Assembly: GCA_043806135.1 (NCBI GenBank)
Contig: JAZDHG010000002.1
Span: 1 to 13,813, forward strand
Reading direction: 5' to 3'
Source of the DNA: JAGLQQ01 sp043806135
GTDB lineage: Bacteria; Omnitrophota; Gorgyraeia; B26-G9
DNA: 13,813 bases
Shown here piece after piece: positions 8,018 to 13,813 of the stretch. Each line of letters begins with the position of its first letter. The stretch's first letter is position 1. The position numbers and the translations under genes were made by a program. The notes beneath the pieces are model-generated. The model worked only from the letters and a program-made list of their open reading frames with translations, searched no databases and had not been told where the DNA came from.

Positions 8018-11000
8018 ATGAGAATTGTATTGGTAAATCTGCCTTGGAAAAAAGGAAATCGTTGGGGAGTACGTGCCGGTTCACGCTGGCCGCACATTAA
8101 GGATCAGACAGAGGAGAACTATCTATCTTTTCCTTTTTATCTTGCCTATGCGGTTGCATTGCTTCAAAAACATGGTTTTGATGCTCATATTATCGATGCT
8201 ATAGCCGATAAAACATCTTATGAATCATTCCATAAAAAAATTGCCACTCTTAATCCGGATTTGCTTGTTGTGGAGACTTCTACTGTTACTTTAAATCATG
8301 ATTTGAAATTTATTTCTAGGTTTAATGGTGAGTTCCCGGTTGCGTTATGCGGTCCTGATATACATATAGCAGGAGTTGAGTTCTTAAATAAAAACAAGAG
8401 TATTGATTACGTTTTATTCGGAGAATATGAAGCAAGCCTTCTTGAGCTTGCACAGAAACTAGAGAGTGGGGGAGATCTCGATGCCGTTAAAGGAATATTA
8501 TATAGGCAAGGAGATAAAGCTGTTAAAAATCCTCCGCGTGAACTTATAAGCGACCTTGATTGGCTGCCGTGGCCGGAAAGAAAACTGCTGCCAGTTAAGA
8601 AATACAATGACGCCCCTGGCGATATACCTTTGCCCTGTGCTTCTATGTGGGCAAGCCGAGGCTGTCCTTTTAGATGCTCATTTTGCCTGTGGCCGCAGGT
8701 GATGTATGGGGGGAATTCATACCGGGTCAGAAGCGTTAAAAATGTTGTTGATGAGATGGAATATCTGGTCAAAGAGCTTGGTTTTAAGTCGGTTTATTTT
8801 GATGATGATACCTGGAATGTTGGCAGAAAAAGGATGCTTGATTTCTGCCGGGAGCTAAAAACCAGGGATATGCAGATTCCATGGGCAATTATGGCCAGAG
8901 CTGAATTGATGGATGAGGAGCTGCTTGAAGTAATGCGAGATGCAGGTCTTTTTGCTGTTAAATACGGCATTGAGTCTTCCTCCCAAAAGATTTTAGACGG
9001 AGTCGGCAAGGGGCTTGATCTCAAAAAAGCCGAGGAGATGATCAAATACACAAAGTATTTAGGCATAAGAACTCATCTGACATTTACTTTCGGCTTGCCG
9101 GGAGAAACGAAGGAAACAATAAAGGATACCATTGATTATGCATTATTGCTGAACCCCACATCAGTGCAGTTTTCTCTGGCAACTCCGTTTCCCGGCACAA
9201 AGTTCTATGAGCAGATGGATGCAAAGGGATATCTGCTGACTAAGGATCCGGAAAAATTTGACGGCAATCACAGCAGTGTGATCCGTACGGAAAAACTGAC
9301 GGCAAAACAGCTTCAAAATGCCAAAAAACAGGCATATGTTAGATGGAATCAGCATTACCAGATGAAACGTAAAAAACTTGTGTTTGAACAAAAACCATTA
9401 AAGGCTAAACTTAAGAGCTCTTTGGCTGAAAAGGGAATATTAAAAACCGGGCTGAAAGTTGTCAAATTTCTTGTCAGAAAAATATTCTTTTTACCATCTT
9501 GCATAAAGAATTTTTTAGGTAAAAATATCTGGATCATAGAAGAGGTTATTTCAAGAGACAGTATTAAAATGAAGTTTGGGGAAGGACAGGTGCGTCTTTA
9601 CTGGAAGGACAGAGAAATAACTAAAGGTGTGGGGTTAAACACGTCTTTTTATTATGGGGAAAGGTGGTTTGATTCATCGCAGGCTAACTGGAAACTGGAA
9701 AAAGAATCAGATGAGGTGATAACAGTAAGATTAAATTGGGATGATGTTCCGGTGCGTCAATACTGGCAGATATCAATAGATGAGGATAACAGTATTAAAT
9801 GGACTTCCCAGATGGAGGTTAAGAGAGCAGTGCAGCTTTTAGAATATAAATCCGGAATTATGCTGCAGCCTGATTTTAATATGTGGAAGGATGACCTGGG
9901 TGTCGGTAAGTTTCCGCAGTTGCAGGACTGGGAGGAGATTGAGCTTTATAATTCGAAAAGCAGGAAATTGACTGCTTTGCAGGATGGGGCCCAGCAGGAA
10001 AACGTGCTGCCCGTGTTGGAGCTTTCTCTTGTGGGGGCAATGGAAAAGAACACATATCCTCAGATACAGAATACGGATTTAAAAACAAAAGCCAGAATCC
10101 TGCAAATGCGCCGTTTGAAGATAGAACAATTTGTCCCTGGCAGGTATGACTATTTTAACTTAAAATTTAAATTAGAGGAAAGTCCTGCACAGCAGTCATT
10201 ATTTGAATATAAAAGTAGAGCCCCTTTGAAATTTTTTAAGAGTCAATTGGCCAATCAGGGCCTGTCGCAGGTTTTAAAGAAAATGCGTCCCAGAAAAATC
10301 ACCGAGTATTATCTGGACATCCTGGGAGTACTTGATGGGAGCTATGCATATAAGGGGCCTTTTTGTGTGCAGATAGACCTGACCAATGACTGTAATAATG
10401 ACTGTATCGGATGTTGGTGCAACTCGCCTCTGCTTAATGATAAAAAAATAAGTGATAATGTAAAACAGCAAACTTTGCCTCTGGAGGTAGTGAAAAAAAC
10501 CATTGATCAGCTTCATGCAATGGGAACAAAGGAAATATACTTTGCCGGCGGCGGAGAGCCTTTTATGCATCAAGATATTATGGAGATCTTAGAGCATGTG
10601 AAGTCAAAGGGGCTGCGAGTCTATATAAATACTAATTTTACACTTGTTACTGAAGATATGGTCAAAAGGCTGGTTGATCTTAAAGTCGATAATCTGGTCA
10701 TTAGTGTCTGGGCGGGTGAGCCGAAGACATATCTAAAAACCCATCCTAATAAGTCCCAGGAGATGTTTTTTCAGATAAAAGGAATGTTAAAGCTTCTTAA
10801 TTCCCTGAAACAAGACCTGCCGTATACAAACATATATAATGTGATCTCTAATATGAATTATGATGAGCTTGACCAAATGGTAGACTTTGCTATAGCCACT
10901 GGTTCAAATTCTCTTGAGTTTACGGTAATTGATACAATACCTAATGCCACAGATGCCCTGATGCTTTCAGACGTTCAAAGACAACATGTTCTTAAGAGTG

Positions 11001-12202
11001 CTAAGGATATAGAGGAGCGTTTGAGCGTAGGAGATAAAAATAAAGTAAAAGTGCTGGGTTTTGAGCAGTTTATCCGCAGGGTTAGCAACGTGGATGCTAA
11101 ATGCGCTGAATACGATAAGAATATACTCACTAATTTGCCATGTTATGTCGGCTGGCTGTTTGCAAGAATTCTTGCAGACGGAAATGTGAATTTCTGCCTT
11201 AAAGCGCATCGTATTCCGGTAGGAAATATCTATGCGGACAGTTTTTCTCATATTTGGAATAACAGGAAACAGCAGGAATTCAGGAAGAGGGCATTGTGCG
11301 CGTCAAAGAATGATGTGTTTTTCTCTTTTATCGGCAATGATCCTGATGCTTTGGTCGGATGCTATAAGAGCTGTGATGATCTGGCGCGTAATGTGCATAT
11401 GCATAAGAAGATCCAGTCTTTGAGCGCTCTTGAAATATATATTCTCAGATTGTTTTTGCTTGGAGCCAAAATTAAAAAGTGTTTTAAGGAAAAGAAAGTA
11501 AAACAGACATTTCAGGCGCATGTTAACAGAAGAAAAAAACAGGTTATGGGAAGTATCTCTCAGGGTAAACTGCTTGCCCAAATGCATGATGAGGGTATAA
11601 AACTTTTTTGGAATAAACAGGAATTAACACAGGGGGTAGGGTTGAATTCCTCTGTTTGTATTTTCGGCCTGTGGCATGATTCTTCAAAAGCAAAATGGAA
11701 GATAATAAAGCATAGCAATGATGAACTGGTTCTGAAGAATAATTGGCGGAATATTCCGGTATCTCAGGAATGGCGGATTAAGATCGACAGCAGTAATTCC
11801 CTGCTTTGGCAGATCAATATGAGTGTTGACTCAAAGATCGAAATCGAGGAGAGCAAAGCCAGCATTATGCTTTCACCAGTTTATGACAGGTGGAATACAA
11901 CTGAAGAACGCGGCAAATTTCCATTAGCTATGTCCTGGAATGAGGCCAACATAAAAAATTCCCAGGTTAAATGTGTATGTGTCCGGGGAGCTAAAAATGA
12001 GGGCCAAATAATGCCGGGGATCAGTTTTGATTTCAGCAGTACACAAGGGCAAATAAAACCGCAGATTCAGAATTCCGATAAGATCATAAATGCCAGGGTA
12101 ATATCGGCAAAGCGTACAGAAGAAAACGGCGGTAAAGTCTTTCTGCCTGGAAGCTGTGATTATTTTTGTGCGAAGATTAATGTAGGTGATAATGATGAAT
12201 AA
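8018..12202 (+). CDS. Fusion protein: B12-binding domain, radical SAM, module, second radical SAM/SPASM, module
   Basis: One uninterrupted 1394-residue frame. Residues 1-165 form a cobalamin-binding-type Rossmann domain (MRIVLVNLPW, LLVVETS, VALCGP, DYVLFGEYE). Residues about 205-430 form a BchE/MiaB-like radical SAM domain with CPFRCSFC (Cys216, 220, 223), YFDDDTW, KYGIESSS and FGLPGET. A helical linker leads to module 4 (about 516-721). The second radical SAM domain has CNNDCIGC (Cys792, 796, 799) and GGGEP. Its SPASM-like cysteines are Cys1042 and 1060 (with an internal glycine, CX12GX4C) and Cys1115 and 1119. Module 5 (1184-1394) ends the protein. The two radical SAM types are normally separate proteins: one often does methylation or ring chemistry with cobalamin, the other SPASM-assisted modification. 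I infer two consecutive steps on a module-bound substrate. The frame shows no stop or shift at the joins, so this is a real fusion in the sequence given. Confidence 0.88.
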   Translation: MRIVLVNLPWKKGNRWGVRAGSRWPHIKDQTEENYLSFPFYLAYAVALLQKHGFDAHIIDAIADKTSYESFHKKIATLNPDLLVVETSTVTLNHDLKFISRFNGEFPVALCGPDIHIAGVEFLNKNKSIDYVLFGEYEASLLELAQKLESGGDLDAVKGILYRQGDKAVKNPPRELISDLDWLPWPERKLLPVKKYNDAPGDIPLPCASMWASRGCPFRCSFCLWPQVMYGGNSYRVRSVKNVVDEMEYLVKELGFKSVYFDDDTWNVGRKRMLDFCRELKTRDMQIPWAIMARAELMDEELLEVMRDAGLFAVKYGIESSSQKILDGVGKGLDLKKAEEMIKYTKYLGIRTHLTFTFGLPGETKETIKDTIDYALLLNPTSVQFSLATPFPGTKFYEQMDAKGYLLTKDPEKFDGNHSSVIRTEKLTAKQLQNAKKQAYVRWNQHYQMKRKKLVFEQKPLKAKLKSSLAEKGILKTGLKVVKFLVRKIFFLPSCIKNFLGKNIWIIEEVISRDSIKMKFGEGQVRLYWKDREITKGVGLNTSFYYGERWFDSSQANWKLEKESDEVITVRLNWDDVPVRQYWQISIDEDNSIKWTSQMEVKRAVQLLEYKSGIMLQPDFNMWKDDLGVGKFPQLQDWEEIELYNSKSRKLTALQDGAQQENVLPVLELSLVGAMEKNTYPQIQNTDLKTKARILQMRRLKIEQFVPGRYDYFNLKFKLEESPAQQSLFEYKSRAPLKFFKSQLANQGLSQVLKKMRPRKITEYYLDILGVLDGSYAYKGPFCVQIDLTNDCNNDCIGCWCNSPLLNDKKISDNVKQQTLPLEVVKKTIDQLHAMGTKEIYFAGGGEPFMHQDIMEILEHVKSKGLRVYINTNFTLVTEDMVKRLVDLKVDNLVISVWAGEPKTYLKTHPNKSQEMFFQIKGMLKLLNSLKQDLPYTNIYNVISNMNYDELDQMVDFAIATGSNSLEFTVIDTIPNATDALMLSDVQRQHVLKSAKDIEERLSVGDKNKVKVLGFEQFIRRVSNVDAKCAEYDKNILTNLPCYVGWLFARILADGNVNFCLKAHRIPVGNIYADSFSHIWNNRKQQEFRKRALCASKNDVFFSFIGNDPDALVGCYKSCDDLARNVHMHKKIQSLSALEIYILRLFLLGAKIKKCFKEKKVKQTFQAHVNRRKKQVMGSISQGKLLAQMHDEGIKLFWNKQELTQGVGLNSSVCIFGLWHDSSKAKWKIIKHSNDELVLKNNWRNIPVSQEWRIKIDSSNSLLWQINMSVDSKIEIEESKASIMLSPVYDRWNTTEERGKFPLAMSWNEANIKNSQVKCVCVRGAKNEGQIMPGISFDFSSTQGQIKPQIQNSDKIINARVISAKRTEENGGKVFLPGSCDYFCAKINVGDNDE
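9563..10180 (+). repeat. Module copy 4 (coding repeat)
   Basis: Full motif set: RLYWKDREIT, GLNTS, RWFDSSQANW, LNWDDVPVRQYWQI, SGIMLQP, MWK, GKFP followed by W, PQIQNTD, ARIL and a closing PGRYDYFNLKFKL strand. It sits between the two radical SAM domains of the fusion protein. Its first strand is closest to module 3 of the other giant protein. Confidence 0.8.
11567..12199 (+). repeat. Module copy 5 (coding repeat)
   Basis: C-terminal copy in the fusion protein: KLFWNKQELT, GLNSS, LWHDSSKAKW, NWRNIPVSQEWRI, ASIMLSP, YDRW, GKFP followed by W, MPGISF, PQIQNSD, ARVI and a closing PGSCDYFCAKINV strand. Histidine replaces the aromatic residue of the WyDS motif. Confidence 0.8.
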
Positions 12203-13813
12203 AACAGTGCTGATAAATTGTCCTCCCTGGGGTGTGGTTATGCCTCCTTTGGGGATCGCTTATCTTTCTTCTTATCTCAGGTCAAAAGGGAAAGAGATCG
12301 AAATTTTTGATCTAAATCTGGATTTGTATAAAAAGGCTGGGGCTGAACAGAGGCTCTTTTGGGAACTGGATACGATAAATAAAATGCTTCCGGTTGATAT
12401 AGCAAAGAACCTATGCGAGCATTTTAAAAAAGAAATAAATATTTTTGTCGATAAGTTAGAACCTTTTTCTATTGTTGGTTTTTCCGCAAACAATTTAATA
12501 AGTACGACTTTTGCAGGGTTAGTTGCCGTACAGATTAAAGCAAAATATCCTGAGAAAATCATTGTCCTTGGAGGTCCGGGATGTTTTCATAGCTGGGACC
12601 GCAAAGCTGTGCCTAAAGATGCGGTTGATTTTTTTGTTATCGGCGAAGGAGAGGAAGTGTTTGATCGATTTATAGATTATTTTTCCAATTCAGAAAATAT
12701 TTTTCCGGAAAAACTGAAAATCCCCGGTTTATTACATAATAACTTAGCGAAAAAGCAAAAATTTTATCCGGCTGCTTTTGTAAAGGATATAGATTCTATT
12801 TCTTTCCCTGATTTTAAAGATTTTGATTTAAGTGATTATAATGATGATAAAAAGTACCGGCCGCTGCCTATGTTGATGAGCAGAGGCTGCATTAACCGCT
12901 GCAGTTACTGTATAGACTGGTATATGTGCTCAAATTTCCGGGTAAGGAAGCCGGAGAATATTATTGCTGAGATTAAACATCACACGGAATGCTATGGGAC
13001 AACACATATTGAGTTCAATGATTTGCTGTGTAACGGTAATCTTGCTCATCTGGAGAAATTCTGTGATCTTCTTATTAATACTGAAATTGATATAAGATGG
13101 ATCAGTTATGCGGCGATAAGAAAGAACATGAGCGATAGCTTAATCCAAAAAATAAAAAGATCCGGATGTAATTCGCTTTGTTACGGGATAGAAAGCGGTT
13201 CTGATGCTGTTTTAAAGCGTATGAATAAGCATTACAACAATGCCGATGCGGCTAAACTGATAAAAAGGACTTATGATGCCGGTATCGAAGTACGCATGAA
13301 TATAATAGTCGGATTTCCCGGTGAAAGTGTTAATGATTTTGAGCAGACACTTGAATTCCTGCGGCAAAACAGAAAATACATTACTCAGGTTACTAATGTT
13401 TCCTCTTTTGTCCTGATGCCCGGCTCTGACCTGGCTGTTTTTCCGCATCGCTTTGGAATAACTTATCAAGATGTTACTGACCCGGGAAGCTGGAGGGATG
13501 ATTTAGGGCTTACTCAGGATATACGTAAAACCAGAGTATTGCGTACTTGTGAACTCCTGAAAACTCTGCAGATTAAGAACCTTATTGTTAATTACCAGAA
13601 AAATTCCTGTCCAAATTTGAAATCGCCAGGTCAAAACGATGTTGTAAAAATCACCCCGGGGGAGCCGATAGAGAAGCAGACAGAGCATAAAGACCTATTT
13701 GGCAGAAAAAATGCAGGAAAGTCTTTTTTTCAAAAAACAGTGCTTTTTTCGCTGTTTGTTTTCAGTTTATGCATGGATTTTTACTTACTTATTTTAAAAA
13801 AAATCAGGGGCTC
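12195..13813 (+). CDS. B12-binding radical SAM protein with C-terminal membrane segment (3'-truncated by window)
   Basis: The frame stays open to the last base, giving at least 539 residues. The N-terminal cobalamin-binding-type domain shows VLINCPPWG, MPPLGIAYL, VGFSAN, IVLGGPG and VIGEGEE. The radical SAM domain has CINRCSYC (Cys232, 236, 239), then IEFND, CYGIESGSD and IVGFPGES, the usual strand motifs of B12-dependent radical SAM proteins. After the barrel comes a polar linker and a hydrophobic stretch at about 516-536 (VLFSLFVFSLCMDFYLLIL) followed by KKIRG, which could anchor the enzyme to the inner face of the membrane. A DxHxxG cobalamin motif is absent, as in many of these proteins. 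AGGTG at 12184-12188 suits the ATG at 12195 (6 bases) better than the one at 12192 (3 bases). The gene overlaps the previous stop by eight bases, implying coupled translation. Cys-rich SPASM-like region: none seen before the edge. Substrate unknown. Confidence 0.85.
   Translation, partial: MNKTVLINCPPWGVVMPPLGIAYLSSYLRSKGKEIEIFDLNLDLYKKAGAEQRLFWELDTINKMLPVDIAKNLCEHFKKEINIFVDKLEPFSIVGFSANNLISTTFAGLVAVQIKAKYPEKIIVLGGPGCFHSWDRKAVPKDAVDFFVIGEGEEVFDRFIDYFSNSENIFPEKLKIPGLLHNNLAKKQKFYPAAFVKDIDSISFPDFKDFDLSDYNDDKKYRPLPMLMSRGCINRCSYCIDWYMCSNFRVRKPENIIAEIKHHTECYGTTHIEFNDLLCNGNLAHLEKFCDLLINTEIDIRWISYAAIRKNMSDSLIQKIKRSGCNSLCYGIESGSDAVLKRMNKHYNNADAAKLIKRTYDAGIEVRMNIIVGFPGESVNDFEQTLEFLRQNRKYITQVTNVSSFVLMPGSDLAVFPHRFGITYQDVTDPGSWRDDLGLTQDIRKTRVLRTCELLKTLQIKNLIVNYQKNSCPNLKSPGQNDVVKITPGEPIEKQTEHKDLFGRKNAGKSFFQKTVLFSLFVFSLCMDFYLLILKKIRG

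Noticed and set aside
8351..8376. A literal DxHxxG (DIHIAG, residues 114-119) in the B12-binding domain of the fusion protein
   Set aside because: It lies where related proteins have the GGP-H-A-T loop after a late strand, not in the loop after the first strand where the cobalamin-ligand histidine motif sits, so I do not take it as lower-ligand evidence.
9400..10400. Assembly error or frameshift joining two genes to make the 1394-residue protein
   Set aside because: The frame is continuous through linker, module and second radical SAM domain with sensible protein sequence throughout, and a second protein in the window shows a comparable module-plus-radical-SAM layout.
1..13813. Open frames on the minus strand, and short plus-strand frames inside larger genes (for example 11232-11423)
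   Set aside because: All lie opposite or within strongly supported genes, have low-complexity or unconvincing protein sequence, and show no recognisable motif.
1..13813. Small precursor peptide gene for a radical SAM-modified peptide
   Set aside because: There is no intergenic room and no small frame with a leader-like or Cys/Gly-rich core; one could lie outside the window.

Overview
The window is a single, densely packed, plus-strand gene array with no visible break. Seven coding regions cover almost all of the 13.8 kb, and junctions range from an 8-base overlap to a 32-base gap. The first gene runs off the left edge and the last off the right edge. The DNA is AT-rich. The content is several SPASM-type and cobalamin-binding radical SAM proteins plus membrane-anchored SGNH hydrolases. 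This suggests an uncultured anaerobic bacterium of the Omnitrophota/Elusimicrobiota kind, where such genes are frequent. That placement is inference from gene style, because no phylogenetic marker is present.

Layout: (1) 1-387, 407-1417 and 1414-2439 are three tandem paralogous radical SAM proteins. The first is only a C-terminal part. Each has a CX3CX2C cluster motif (where that end is present) and the same unusual five-cysteine C-terminal auxiliary-cluster domain. (2) 2461-6000 encodes a 1179-residue protein with three copies of a roughly 200-residue tryptophan-rich module, then what looks like half of a decayed radical SAM barrel, then an intact radical SAM/SPASM domain. (3) 6000-7016 and 7020-7985 are two paralogous SGNH/GDSL hydrolases, each with an N-terminal membrane anchor and a complete catalytic set. 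(4) 8018-12202 encodes a 1394-residue protein with the order B12-binding domain, radical SAM, module, second radical SAM with SPASM-like cysteines, module. (5) 12195-13813 is the 5' part of another B12-binding radical SAM protein, with a putative membrane segment close to the window edge.

The strongest signal is the module, which occurs five times in two otherwise different giant radical SAM proteins. Its conserved features are a WyDSs-like motif, P-x(2)-Q-x-W, GxFP, a QN[STG] motif and a final strand. I do not recognise it as a named family. Its aromatic, strand-rich pattern suggests a beta-sandwich substrate-recognition domain, possibly for carbohydrate. A working hypothesis, which is inference, is a co-transcribed pathway in which cytoplasmic radical SAM enzymes modify a module-bound substrate (perhaps a lipid-linked glycan), and the two SGNH enzymes edit acyl groups outside the membrane. 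No peptide precursor, transporter, glycosyltransferase, RNA gene, mobile element or CRISPR array is visible. No stretch longer than 32 bases lacks a gene, so there is no room for a sizeable promoter or terminator between genes.
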